Shown in pieces: positions 1-7,895 of a stretch of 8,457 nucleotides of DNA. This stretch comes from Clostridiales bacterium. GTDB taxonomy: Bacteria; Bacillota; Clostridia; Tissierellales; Dethiosulfatibacteraceae. The translations under genes and the position numbers were made by a program. Where the stretch lies: assembly GCA_003446975.1 (NCBI GenBank), contig DMAP01000134.1, forward strand, positions 1 to 8,457. Reading direction: 5' to 3'. The notes below the pieces were generated by a model that was not told where the DNA came from, ran no database searches, and saw only the letters and a list, made by a program, of their open reading frames with translations. Every line of letters begins with the position of its first letter. Position 1 is the stretch's first letter.

Positions 1-442
1 GGGATATAATTGTGATGGATGTTTGTCCGAATATCTCTTTGCTGCGCACGATCGAATCCAGTGTTCGAAATCCCGCATAATCCAGATGAATCCTATCTTC
101 TGGTATGCCTTGCTCAATCAGGTCATTCATCATGGAAATAGGTTCATTATAATACGTTTCAGAATTATCACCACTGACTAGCAGATAATCGACTTTGCCA
201 CTATTGAAAAGCTCAACAGCTGCTGATATTCTGTAGACATAATATGGATTCAGATAGCCTGAAACCGTATTTTTGGTTGTTCCAAGGACCAAACCTACTT
301 TATTGTGCGGAATGTTTTCAGTGGTATCATATGTGAATTTTCGAGTGCTGAACTCGACAAAAAGATTTGGTAATAATATAGCCAAAGACAGCAACAAAAC
401 CAGAAGCTTAGTTGCCTTCATCAGCATGTTCTTCTTACTCAT
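1..442 (-). CDS. sanA: SanA/DUF218-family membrane-anchored protein (partial, C-terminus beyond window)
   Basis: The first 147 codons of this gene are present and the frame stays open to the window edge, so the C-terminus is missing; members of this family are usually a little over 200 residues. The N-terminus is basic (KK at 3-4, K9, K12) followed by a hydrophobic stretch at about 13-28, which fits a single signal anchor with the rest outside the cytoplasm. The DUF218/SanA core then follows: VGLVLGTTK at 49-57, NPYYVYRISAAVELF at 65-79, GKVDYLLVSGDN at 82-93, YNEP at 98-101, and LDYAGFRTLDSIVR at 120-133 with KEIFGQ behind it. E. coli SanA is linked to envelope integrity and vancomycin exclusion at high temperature; its biochemical activity is not well defined. 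The ATG at 442 is chosen because GGAG (454-451) lies 8 bases upstream. The gene starts only 16 bases after the NYN-LOTUS gene, so the two are probably co-transcribed. The family call is firm; the exact role is not. Confidence 0.88.
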   Translation of the reverse strand, partial: MSKKNMLMKATKLLVLLLSLAILLPNLFVEFSTRKFTYDTTENIPHNKVGLVLGTTKNTVSGYLNPYYVYRISAAVELFNSGKVDYLLVSGDNSETYYNEPISMMNDLIEQGIPEDRIHLDYAGFRTLDSIVRSKEIFGQTSITIIS

Positions 443-458
443 TAACAATTCTCCATAT

Positions 459-1226
459 CTATTTGTCCAGATTTTTGACAAAAATGTGTTTGACGTACTT
501 GTTTCCGCTTTCCCTTTGATCCAAGCTAATTGTTTTAATGCTCTTAATTAATGTGGACAATTTTTGATAGCCGTAATTTCTTGGATCAAAATCCGGTTTT
601 TTCTTCAATATCAAGTTACCCACATCTCCCAAAAAAGCCCAACCATCATCATCTGCAACAGTGTCAATGGTGTTCTTGATGGAACTGATAATATTTTCGG
701 GAATTCTGGTTTTAATATTTTTACGTTTATGTTTTGGCTCTACCTTGTTGTTTTCTTTTTCCTCAACTTCCGCAGGTTCCTCCTGGTTTTGAATCACTTC
801 CAGATAAATGAACTTGTCACATGCGATGATAAATGGATTAGGTGTCTTCTTTTCACCTATTCCTATAACCTTCATACCGGCTTCTCTCAACCTAATTGCC
901 AATCTGGTAAAATCGCTGTCACTGGAAACAATGCAAAATCCATCGACTTTACCTGAGTACAGTATATCCATGGCATCGATAATCAAAGCCGAATCACTTG
1001 AATTTTTACCAACTGTATAGCTGTACTGTTGGATTGGTGTTATAGCATTCTCCAGTAGAACCTTTTTCCATCCGATTAGATTGGGTTGTGTCCAATCTCC
1101 ATAAATCCTTTTAAAGGTTGGAATGCCATATAAAGCGACCTCTTCCATCATTTCCTTCACTTTCTTGTAAGGTATATTGTCCGCGTCTATCAGGACAGCC
1201 AATCTCAAATCATTCAAATTTTGCAT
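459..1226 (-). CDS. NYN-domain (PIN-like) putative ribonuclease with C-terminal LOTUS/OST-HTH domain
   Basis: This 255-residue cytoplasmic protein has two recognisable domains. The N-terminal NYN/LabA-like (former DUF88) domain covers about 8-145 and carries the acidic positions expected of a PIN-like metal-dependent nuclease: LIDADN (D14, D16, N17), SSDSALIIDAMD (D78, D84, D87) and VSSDSDF (D103, D105). A charged, low-complexity linker follows at about 146-174, first glutamate-rich and then lysine/arginine-rich. The C-terminal region at about 176-250 resembles a LOTUS/OST-HTH domain, with GWAFLGDVG at 195-203 and PDFDPRNYGYQKLSTLI at 211-227. NYN domains are associated with RNA cleavage and LOTUS domains with RNA binding, so an RNA-processing or RNA-decay role is inferred; the target is unknown. 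The ATG at 1226 has AGGAGG at 1236-1231, four bases upstream. The gene lies behind the hairpin that follows purD, and its stop is 16 bases before the sanA-like start. All key acidic residues are present, so the nuclease is probably active. Confidence 0.9.
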   Translation of the reverse strand: MQNLNDLRLAVLIDADNIPYKKVKEMMEEVALYGIPTFKRIYGDWTQPNLIGWKKVLLENAITPIQQYSYTVGKNSSDSALIIDAMDILYSGKVDGFCIVSSDSDFTRLAIRLREAGMKVIGIGEKKTPNPFIIACDKFIYLEVIQNQEEPAEVEEKENNKVEPKHKRKNIKTRIPENIISSIKNTIDTVADDDGWAFLGDVGNLILKKKPDFDPRNYGYQKLSTLIKSIKTISLDQRESGNKYVKHIFVKNLDK

Positions 1227-1263
1227 TTATCCTCCTACTCCATTCGTTGAGCAAATCATACAT

Positions 1264-1291
1264 AAAAAGCAATAGAGCATTCTATTGCTTT
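1264..1291 (-). terminator. hairpin after purD, probable weak intrinsic terminator or attenuator
   Basis: On the minus strand AAAGCAATAGA (1291-1281), a 4-base loop ATGC and TCTATTGCTTT (1276-1266) form a perfect 11-bp stem. The T run is five bases long (1268-1264) and partly inside the stem. The hairpin starts three bases after the purD stop codon, the usual place for an operon end. The stem has only three G-C pairs and the T run is short, so termination is likely to be partial, leaving read-through into the NYN-LOTUS gene possible. Confidence 0.55.
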
Positions 1292-1294
1292 ACA

Positions 1295-2548
1295 TCATAA
1301 TTTTGCTATATCAGTTCTATACTGCATTTTTTCAAATGCTATCTTACCAATGTTATTATATATCTTATCTCTTGCCTTTTCAACGTTTTCTTCCAGGCAA
1401 GCGACTGCCAGGACCCTTCCACCGTTTGTCACCACTTGACCATCCTTGATGGCAGTACCTGCGTGAAATATCATTATCTCTTCATCAACGAAATCCAATC
1501 CGCTGATTGTCATACCCTTTTCATAATGTTCAGGATAGCCGCCTGATGCCATGACAACTGCAACAGTGGCCTTATCAGACCAGACCAGGTCATTCTCTTT
1601 GAGGTTGCCTTCAACCACTTTCATCATTATTTCAATCAAATCCGATTCCAATCTGGGTAAAATAACCTGCGTTTCCGGATCACCGAATCTGACATTAAAT
1701 TCCAGTACCTTGGCCTCATCGTTCTCAATCATTAAACCGATGAATAAAACACCGCGAAAATCTATGTTTTCTGCACGTAAGCCTTTTTTTATATTTGATA
1801 GAATATGCGTGTCAATATAGGTTTTCAAATCCTTTGTGTATATGGGATTTGGGGAAAAGCATCCCATTCCTCCTGTATTCAGGCCCTTGTCATCATCATA
1901 TGCCTTTTTATAGTCCCTTGCGCTTTCCATCGGAATAATATTATGGCCATCTACAAAACATAACAGCGAAGCCTCTGTTCCCGTCAAAAACTCTTCAATG
2001 ACAATTCGATCCCCCGCATCTCCAAACTGACGTTTTGTCATAATATCTATCACAGCTTCCTCGGCTTCTTTTCTATTCTCACATATCAATACGCCTTTTC
2101 CAGCAGCAAGACCATCAGCTTTTACAACAATTGGGGTGTTGAATCGATTTAATCCTTTCAAGGCATCTTCTGCTTTGTTAAAAACACCATATTGTGCCGT
2201 AGGAATATTATACTTAATCATAAAATCTTTAGAGTAAGCTTTGCTCCCTTCAAACCGGGCGGCTTTCTTATCCGGTCCAAACACCCTCAAACCTTCATCT
2301 ATGAGGCTGTCTGCCAATCCCAACACCAATGGTGTCTCTGGCCCTATCACTGTCAAATCGATTGCTTTTTCCTTGGCAAACCGCGTGATTTCTTGAATGT
2401 CGTCAACCTGAAACTCTACACATTCCGCAATATTCTGTATGCCTGCATTGCCCGGTATACAGAATAACTTGTCAACCAAAGGACTTTGACTGATTTTCCA
2501 ACAAATCGCATGTTCTCTACCGCCATTTCCAACTACTAAAACTCTCAT
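1295..2548 (-). CDS. purD: phosphoribosylamine-glycine ligase (GAR synthetase)
   Basis: This enzyme catalyses step 2 of purine synthesis, joining glycine to 5-phosphoribosylamine with ATP. The product of 417 residues has the normal bacterial length. It opens with the N-domain signature VLVVGNGGREHAI at about 3-15 and has IGPETPLVLGLAD near 68-80. The ATP-grasp domain follows, with KADGLAAGKGV at 143-153, EEFLTGTEAS at 185-194 and LNTGGMGCFSPNP at 223-235. The metal and substrate loop LEFNVRFGDPETQ lies at 282-294, and the C-terminal domain follows to the end. I start at the ATG at 2548 rather than the GTG at 2551, because AGGAG (2560-2556) is 7 bases from the ATG and only 4 from the GTG. The SD overlaps the purH stop codon, implying coupled translation. 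This is the last gene of the pur cluster, and a hairpin follows its stop at once. Identification is secure. Confidence 0.98.
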   Translation of the reverse strand: MRVLVVGNGGREHAICWKISQSPLVDKLFCIPGNAGIQNIAECVEFQVDDIQEITRFAKEKAIDLTVIGPETPLVLGLADSLIDEGLRVFGPDKKAARFEGSKAYSKDFMIKYNIPTAQYGVFNKAEDALKGLNRFNTPIVVKADGLAAGKGVLICENRKEAEEAVIDIMTKRQFGDAGDRIVIEEFLTGTEASLLCFVDGHNIIPMESARDYKKAYDDDKGLNTGGMGCFSPNPIYTKDLKTYIDTHILSNIKKGLRAENIDFRGVLFIGLMIENDEAKVLEFNVRFGDPETQVILPRLESDLIEIMMKVVEGNLKENDLVWSDKATVAVVMASGGYPEHYEKGMTISGLDFVDEEIMIFHAGTAIKDGQVVTNGGRVLAVACLEENVEKARDKIYNNIGKIAFEKMQYRTDIAKL

Positions 2549-2561
2549 CACTTATCTCCTA
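2545..2561 (-). promoter_or_regulatory. purH/purD coupling junction (stop, SD and tandem GTG-ATG start)
   Basis: The minus strand reads TAGGAGATAAGTGATGA. The purH stop TAG forms the first bases of the SD AGGAG, and seven bases later comes the purD ATG, directly preceded by an in-frame GTG. Exactly the same 17 bases occur at the purE/purC junction. This arrangement favours a ribosome finishing purH and restarting on purD. The spacing argues for ATG as the main start. Confidence 0.75.
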
Positions 2562-4112
2562 ATGTTTGAAATGTCTCATGCCTGTAAGCAGCATGGCAAT
2601 ACCCGCATCATCACAGGCTCTTATGACCTCTCCATCTTTTATGGATCCACCGGGTTGAATGATTGCTGTGATTCCTGCTCTTGCCGCTTCTTCAATTGAA
2701 TCCGGGAATGGGAAAAAAGCATCTGATGCGAGTACGGAACCTTTGACAAATTCCACACCGAAATATTCAATGCCATGTTCTATTGCTTGTTTGCAAGCCC
2801 ATATCCTACTAACCTGTCCTGGCCCGTTCCCAATGGTCTGTCCATTTTTTGCTATTGTTATGCCATTAGATTTTGTATGCTTAACAATCTTCCATGCAAA
2901 TATCAAATCCTTCATCTCTTGATCGGAGGGTTTTCTTTTGGTGACATTTTTTACACCATCTTCTGAAAATAAAGCGAAATCAATTGTTTGTACAAGCAAA
3001 CCCCCACCTACTTTTTTAAGGTCAATTGCGGTCTTTGGCTGCTTGTTAGATATATCTTCCACCTTCATTATTCGAATATTCTTCTTGCTTTTCAAAATAT
3101 CAAGTGCCTTTACTGAGAAGGATGGGGCAGCAATAATCTCAATAAATGTCTTATTGATCTCTTCTGCCGCAATTTCGTCGATTTCTCTGTTGGCAACAAC
3201 TATCCCTCCAAAAATTGATATGGGGTCTGACTGATAGGCCTTTTTGTAAGCTTGTACGATGCTGTCATCACTACCAACGCCACAAGGATTTGCATGTTTG
3301 CACGCGACAATTGTCGGTTCGTCAAATTCCTTCAGCAATTCCAATGCACCATTTGTGTCATTGATATTATTGAATGACAATTCTTTGCCGTGTAATTGAG
3401 TAGCACTGTTTAGATATCCTTTGATATTTTTGATTTCTGTGTAAAATGCCGCCTGTTGATGAGGATTTTCTCCATATCTCATTTCCTGAACTTTCTCATA
3501 AGTCAGAGTCAGACTTTTGGGCAATTGGTTGTCATTTCTCTCTGATCTGAAATATTCCGCAATCAGAGCGTCATAAGCTGCAGTATGTTCAAATACTTTT
3601 GAGGCAAGGTAAAATTTAGTTTCTTCGGATACATATCCCTGTGATTCAAGCTGTTCGGCAATCAGAATATAATCACATGGGTCCACCACTACTATCACAT
3701 CCTGGTAATTCTTGGCTGCAGATCTTAGCATTGTCGGCCCACCAATATCAATGTTCTCGATTGCAGTTTCTCTGGTTACTTGATCTTTTAATATGGTTTC
3801 CTTGAATGGGTATAGATTGACCACCACAATATCAATCAGCTCAATTTCCAGATCCCGTATCTGGTTCATGTGATTCTGATTATCTCTTACTGCCAATAGT
3901 CCACCATGTATTTTGGGATGAAGCGTCTTCACTCTGCCATCAAGGCACTCTGGGAATCCTGTCACGTCAGAGATGCCAATGACAGGTATGCCAGCATCAG
4001 ATATGCTTTTTGCAGTCCCACCTGTAGATATGATCTCAACTCCAATATCCGACAATCGTTTAGCGAAGGTAATAATACCCTCTTTATTTGAAACACTTAT
4101 AAGCGCTCTCAT
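2559..4112 (-). CDS. purH: bifunctional AICAR formyltransferase/IMP cyclohydrolase
   Basis: PurH carries out the last two steps to IMP: formylation of AICAR with 10-formyltetrahydrofolate and closure of the ring. At 517 residues it has full length. The N-terminal MGS-like IMP cyclohydrolase domain (about 1-145) contains ISTGGT at 28-33, DGRVKTLHPKIHGG at 58-71 and IDIGGPTMLRSAAKN at 121-135. The transformylase domain (about 200-517) contains MRYGENPHQ at 211-219, the catalytic Lys-His pair in ACKHANPCG (K272, H273), SNGI at 415-418, GPGQVSR at 430-436, DAFFPFPDSIEEA at 464-476 and the terminal GMRHFKH. The ATG at 4112 has AGGAGG (4123-4118) five bases upstream, and the purN stop lies 13 bases before it. 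Both active sites look complete. Identification is secure. Confidence 0.98.
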   Translation of the reverse strand: MRALISVSNKEGIITFAKRLSDIGVEIISTGGTAKSISDAGIPVIGISDVTGFPECLDGRVKTLHPKIHGGLLAVRDNQNHMNQIRDLEIELIDIVVVNLYPFKETILKDQVTRETAIENIDIGGPTMLRSAAKNYQDVIVVVDPCDYILIAEQLESQGYVSEETKFYLASKVFEHTAAYDALIAEYFRSERNDNQLPKSLTLTYEKVQEMRYGENPHQQAAFYTEIKNIKGYLNSATQLHGKELSFNNINDTNGALELLKEFDEPTIVACKHANPCGVGSDDSIVQAYKKAYQSDPISIFGGIVVANREIDEIAAEEINKTFIEIIAAPSFSVKALDILKSKKNIRIMKVEDISNKQPKTAIDLKKVGGGLLVQTIDFALFSEDGVKNVTKRKPSDQEMKDLIFAWKIVKHTKSNGITIAKNGQTIGNGPGQVSRIWACKQAIEHGIEYFGVEFVKGSVLASDAFFPFPDSIEEAARAGITAIIQPGGSIKDGEVIRACDDAGIAMLLTGMRHFKH

Positions 4113-4125
4113 TTTGTCCTCCTAT

Positions 4126-4749
4126 TCATTTACTGATTGATACCTTGCGCCCAATCACTTCAAGCTTTCCATCGCAATATAGTTTTATTGCCTCAGGAAG
4201 CAATTCATGCTCTATAGCAAGAACTTTGCTTTGCAGCGTCTCTGGTGTATCGTCAAAATCCACCGCTACGGATTCCTGTAGAATAATAGGTCCATTATCA
4301 GCTTCCTCATCTACAAAGTGAACTGTCGCGCCACTGATTTTGACCCCATAATCCACTGCGCTTTGATGAACCTTTAACCCATAATAGCCTTTTCCGCAAA
4401 AAGAAGGTATGAGGGAGGGATGAATATTGATAATCCTGTTCCGATACGCTTCTATGAATTTTTTATCAAGAATTTTCAAATAGCCTGCCAGGATAACCAG
4501 CTCAACATTTTTCTCTATTACGGCTTCCAATATTTGTCTATTGTAATCATCCTTACCAATCAACTGACTATCAATCATTAAGCTTTCAATGTTATGTTTC
4601 TTCGCTCTTTCCAGTCCATATGCATTTCTCTTATTGGAAACCACTAAAACCAATTCGCCGTAGATTTCCTTTTTTTCAATTTTATCGATTATCGACTGAA
4701 GATTTGAACCTGATCCTGATATCAAGACTGCTATTCTTATCGGTGGCAT
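4126..4749 (-). CDS. purN: phosphoribosylglycinamide formyltransferase (folate-dependent)
   Basis: PurN transfers a formyl group from 10-formyltetrahydrofolate to GAR (step 3). The protein has 207 residues, normal for the family. The nucleotide-binding start IRIAVLISGSGSNLQ lies at 4-18, which fixes the ATG at 4749. The catalytic residues are present: N108 and H110 in INIHPSLIPSF and an aspartate, D151, in ADNGPII. The folate-site region LVILAGYLKIL is at 84-94. The segment GKGYYGLKVHQ at 119-129 resembles clostridial PurN proteins. The first 13 bases overlap the end of purM in another frame, and a possible SD, GGAG, sits about 10 bases upstream inside purM, so translation is probably coupled to it. 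The presence of PurN means GAR formylation need not rely on formate-dependent PurT. Identification is secure. Confidence 0.97.
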   Translation of the reverse strand: MPPIRIAVLISGSGSNLQSIIDKIEKKEIYGELVLVVSNKRNAYGLERAKKHNIESLMIDSQLIGKDDYNRQILEAVIEKNVELVILAGYLKILDKKFIEAYRNRIINIHPSLIPSFCGKGYYGLKVHQSAVDYGVKISGATVHFVDEEADNGPIILQESVAVDFDDTPETLQSKVLAIEHELLPEAIKLYCDGKLEVIGRKVSISK

Positions 4750-5777
4750 ATCTTTATATCTCCATCTCTCTGAATGATTTCGCCAAGAAATACCGGGTTT
4801 TCTCCCTTATCGGTCAAGTACTTCAATATCTCACTATAATCATCCTTTCCAACTGTTAGAACAATACCAATACCCATATTGAAAGTCGAATACATCTCAT
4901 CCAAATTGATATTTCCCTCTCTTTGAATAATTTTCTGTATCGGCGGAATATTGATAAATTGAGTGATGATGTCAGCTGACAACCCTGCTGGCAGCATTCT
5001 CGGAATATTTTCGTAGAAACCACCACCCGTTATATGACTCATCCCTTTAATATCAAATCTCGCCACCAGATCAACAATCGTATCAGCATAGATTCTTGTC
5101 GGCACCATAAGAGCCTCGCCCAAAGCACAACCCAGTTCATCCAGATATTTATCAGTTTTCCAGTCTAAAATATCAAAAAAAAGTTTTCTGACCAACGAGT
5201 AACCATTGGAGTGAAGACCGCTTGATGGCAATCCAATTAGCATATCTCCAGCTATTATTTTCTCACCGGTTATAATCTTCTTTTTATCAACAACACCCAC
5301 ACAGAATCCGGCTACATCGTACTCGCCTTTACCATATAATCCCGGCATCTCTGCAGTTTCACCCCCGATTAACGCAGCTTTGGCCTTAATGCAACCATTG
5401 GCAATCCCTTTAACAATATCAGCTGCTTTAGAAGGTTCTAATTTTCCTGTCGCTATATAGTCGAGAAAAAATAGTGGTTTCGCACCCTGGCAAATGACAT
5501 CATTCACACACATGGCAACGGCGTCTTCTCCTATCGTGTCGTGTTTGTCCATCATAAAGGCTATCATCAGCTTTGTTCCTACACCATCGGTTCCTGCTAC
5601 AAGAACAGGCTCCTCATAGACATCTTTATCAAGCTGAAAAAGACCTCCAAATCCACCTATATCAGACAGAACACCTTTTGTGAAAGTCTTTTTCACGTGT
5701 TCACGCATCAATTGGACGGACTCGTATCCTGCTTCTTTGTCCACACCAGAATCTTTATAGGTTAATCCTTCATTCAT
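4737..5777 (-). CDS. purM: phosphoribosylformylglycinamidine cyclo-ligase (AIR synthetase)
   Basis: PurM closes the imidazole ring, turning FGAM into AIR with ATP (step 5). The 346 residues match the family length and the PurM/PurL ATPase fold. Visible motifs are the N-terminal YKDSGVDKEAG at 7-17, the ATP/metal loop VAGTDGVGTKL at 60-70, DAVAMCVND at 85-93, LIGGETAEMPGLY at 136-148, SSGLHSNGYSLVRK at 185-198, SHITGGGFYENIPR at 247-260 and STFNMGIGI at 297-305. The start overlaps the purF stop as ATGA (5777-5774), and the SD AGGAGAG (5790-5784) is inside the purF coding end, six bases from the ATG. The stop TAA lies 13 bases inside purN. These overlaps suggest linked synthesis of PurF, PurM and PurN. 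No motif is missing. Identification is secure. Confidence 0.98.
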   Translation of the reverse strand: MNEGLTYKDSGVDKEAGYESVQLMREHVKKTFTKGVLSDIGGFGGLFQLDKDVYEEPVLVAGTDGVGTKLMIAFMMDKHDTIGEDAVAMCVNDVICQGAKPLFFLDYIATGKLEPSKAADIVKGIANGCIKAKAALIGGETAEMPGLYGKGEYDVAGFCVGVVDKKKIITGEKIIAGDMLIGLPSSGLHSNGYSLVRKLFFDILDWKTDKYLDELGCALGEALMVPTRIYADTIVDLVARFDIKGMSHITGGGFYENIPRMLPAGLSADIITQFINIPPIQKIIQREGNINLDEMYSTFNMGIGIVLTVGKDDYSEILKYLTDKGENPVFLGEIIQRDGDIKICHR

Positions 5778-7183
5778 AATAATCTCTCCTGCCCATCATG
5801 ATTAGGAACAGCCATCGGATAATCTCCATCCAAGCAAGCTAGGCAGAAGCCGTTTTCCTGACCTGTTGACTTAAGCAGTCCCTCTATACTTAAATAATGT
5901 AGTGAATCTGCACCAAGAAAAGCTTGGATTTCCAGTTCTGTTTTTGAAGCACCAATTAAAAATCTTCTGAAAGGCGTATCAATACCAAAAAAGCAGGAGT
6001 ATTTTACTGGTGGTGATGCGATTCTGACATGTACCTCTTTCGCGCCAGCATCCTTGACCATCTGGACTATCCTTTTGCTGGTTGTGCCTCTAACGATGGA
6101 GTCATCAACCATGACGACTCTTTTGCCTTTTACGATTTCAGATAAAACACTTAGTTTTATTTTAACACCTTCATCCCTCAGTTCCTGATTTGGTTCGATG
6201 AATGTTCTCTTGGCATATCTATTCTTAATCAATCCGAGACCATAAGGTATGCCCAAATGTTGCGCATATCCTATGGCAGCTGGTGTTCCGGAATCCGGAA
6301 CTGAAAAAACCAGGTCTGCGTCAATAGGAGATTCTTTCGCCAACTCCACACCACAATTATATCGAGTCTGATAAACATTGATATTATCAATGTTGCTGTC
6401 TGGTCTTGCAAAATATATAAACTCAAAGATGCAGGATTTCTTTCTGACAAACATACCGCTAGGTATGCTCGAAATACCTTCATCATTAATGACCACTATC
6501 TCACCAGGCTCGATGTCTCTCACAAATTCACCGCCCATGGCTGAAATGGCACAACTCTCAGATGCAAACAGATACCCATCATCTCTTTTCCCCAGACACA
6601 ACGGTCTAAGACCAAAAGCGTCCCTGATGCCAATCAGCTCTTTTTCGGTCATAATCACAAAGGCAAAAGCACCCTTGATGATTTCCATAATATTCCTGAC
6701 GGATTTAACCATGTCGCCTTTAAAGTTTCTAGCCAATAAGTTGGCTATCACTTCTGTGTCGGTTGATGTTTGGAAAATAACACCTGTATCTTCCAGCATT
6801 TCTCTCAAGGCTTCAGCATTTGTAAGGTTTCCATTGTGTGATATGGCCAGTGAACCCTTTTTATACTTGACAACGAGAGGTTGAGCATTCTCTTTAAGAC
6901 TATCTCCTGTAGTCGAATATCTAACATGTCCCGTCGCCATTCCACCAACAAGCTTGTCCAATATCTTATCATCAAAAACCTCTGCCACCAAACCCATATC
7001 TTTATGATACTCTATACCGCCACCGCATTTGACCGCGATACCCGCGCTCTCCTGGCCCCTATGCTGTAAAGAGAACAAACCATAGTAAGCAAGCTGAGAT
7101 ACTATTTCAGGTCTACTCGAGTAAACGCCCACTACACCACATTCTTCATGTAATTTATCGTCATCAAATATTTTGTCGAACAT
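5774..7183 (-). CDS. purF: amidophosphoribosyltransferase, iron-sulfur (Bacillus-type) form
   Basis: PurF catalyses the committed first step, making 5-phosphoribosylamine from PRPP and glutamine. The protein has 469 residues. It begins with a short propeptide (1-14) followed by the N-terminal nucleophile C15 in EECGVVGVY, so self-cleavage before C15 is expected. The class II glutaminase domain includes LQHRGQESAGIA at 39-50, GHVRYSTTG at 85-93 and SHNGNL at 115-120. The phosphoribosyltransferase domain includes FSVPDSGTPAAIGYA at 293-307, RTFIEP at 326-331 and the PRPP loop VVMVDDSIVRGTT at 356-368. Four cysteines, C251, C397, C447 and C450 (the last two in GFCLACLDGDYP), match the 4Fe-4S ligands of the B. 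subtilis enzyme, so oxygen sensitivity is expected. The SD AGGTG (7192-7188) overlaps the purC stop and lies four bases from the ATG. End-product inhibition by nucleotides is known for the family. Confidence 0.98.
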   Translation of the reverse strand: MFDKIFDDDKLHEECGVVGVYSSRPEIVSQLAYYGLFSLQHRGQESAGIAVKCGGGIEYHKDMGLVAEVFDDKILDKLVGGMATGHVRYSTTGDSLKENAQPLVVKYKKGSLAISHNGNLTNAEALREMLEDTGVIFQTSTDTEVIANLLARNFKGDMVKSVRNIMEIIKGAFAFVIMTEKELIGIRDAFGLRPLCLGKRDDGYLFASESCAISAMGGEFVRDIEPGEIVVINDEGISSIPSGMFVRKKSCIFEFIYFARPDSNIDNINVYQTRYNCGVELAKESPIDADLVFSVPDSGTPAAIGYAQHLGIPYGLGLIKNRYAKRTFIEPNQELRDEGVKIKLSVLSEIVKGKRVVMVDDSIVRGTTSKRIVQMVKDAGAKEVHVRIASPPVKYSCFFGIDTPFRRFLIGASKTELEIQAFLGADSLHYLSIEGLLKSTGQENGFCLACLDGDYPMAVPNHDGQERLL

Positions 7184-7190
7184 TTTTCAC

Positions 7191-7895
7191 CTATCCTTGA
7201 ATTCTTTTTAAAACTTCTTGATATGTCTCTTCCACTTGTCCCAAATCTTTTCTGAATCTATCTTTATCAAGCTTTTTATTGGTTTCAATATCCCATAATC
7301 TGCAAGTATCAGGAGAGATTTCATCCGCCAATATCACTTCGCCATTATATAGTCCGAACTCAAGTTTAAAATCCACCAACCTGATTCCCTTGTTCATAAA
7401 ATAACCTTTCATAATTTCATTGATTTTGAAAGTATCTGTTTTTATCTTTTCAAGTTGTTCTCTTGACGCCAAATCCAATGCATATATATGGTAATCATTA
7501 ATCAGTGGGTCACCTAGTTCATCGTTTTTGTAACAAAACTCAAGAATTGTTTCTTTTATTTCGGTGCCTTCTTCCAATCCCATTCTTTTTGCAAATGATC
7601 CAGCCACTAAATTTCTTACAATAACTTCAATAGGAAGTATCTGTACAGCTCTTACCAACGACTCCCTATCACTCAACAATTCCAGAAAATGTGTCTTGAT
7701 GCCTTTTTCCTCAAGCATTAAAAACATGGTTGCAGACATCTTGTTATTTACAACTCCCTTTCCCACTATCGTCCCTTTTTTCACACCATTGAAAGCTGTA
7801 GCATCATCCTTGTAATCCACAATATACTTCTGATCATCATCTGTCTTGAACACTTTCTTTGCCTTGCCTTCATATATCATATCCAGTTTCTTCAT
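7191..7895 (-). CDS. purC: phosphoribosylaminoimidazole-succinocarboxamide synthase (SAICAR synthetase)
   Basis: PurC joins aspartate to CAIR with ATP to give SAICAR. The product of 234 residues is the typical short bacterial form with no fused domain. Motifs, numbered from the ATG at 7895, are the nucleotide loop YEGKAKKVF at 8-16, DYKDDATAFNG at 27-37, NKMSATMF at 51-58, VIVRNLVAGSFAKR at 91-104, the PLINDYH segment at 130-136, VDFKLEFG at 174-181 and ADEISPDTCRLWD at 190-202. The ATG at 7895 is preferred over the GTG at 7898, because the SD AGGAG (7907-7903) is seven bases from the ATG but only four from the GTG. The purE stop overlaps this SD. The purC stop overlaps the purF SD, extending the coupling. 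Identification is secure; only the start choice is open. Confidence 0.98.
   Translation of the reverse strand: MKKLDMIYEGKAKKVFKTDDDQKYIVDYKDDATAFNGVKKGTIVGKGVVNNKMSATMFLMLEEKGIKTHFLELLSDRESLVRAVQILPIEVIVRNLVAGSFAKRMGLEEGTEIKETILEFCYKNDELGDPLINDYHIYALDLASREQLEKIKTDTFKINEIMKGYFMNKGIRLVDFKLEFGLYNGEVILADEISPDTCRLWDIETNKKLDKDRFRKDLGQVEETYQEVLKRIQG

Noticed and set aside
1227..1263. Promoter for the NYN-LOTUS gene
   Set aside because: TATGAT is present close behind the hairpin, but the bases 16-18 upstream lie inside the hairpin and do not resemble TTGACA. This is not enough to annotate a promoter.
6378..6884. Open frame of 168 codons on the plus strand opposite purF
   Set aside because: It lies wholly antisense to a secure gene, shows no family motif and has no convincing SD; it is a shadow of the purF codon pattern. 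The same holds for the other plus-strand frames opposite purD, purH, purC and the NYN-LOTUS gene.
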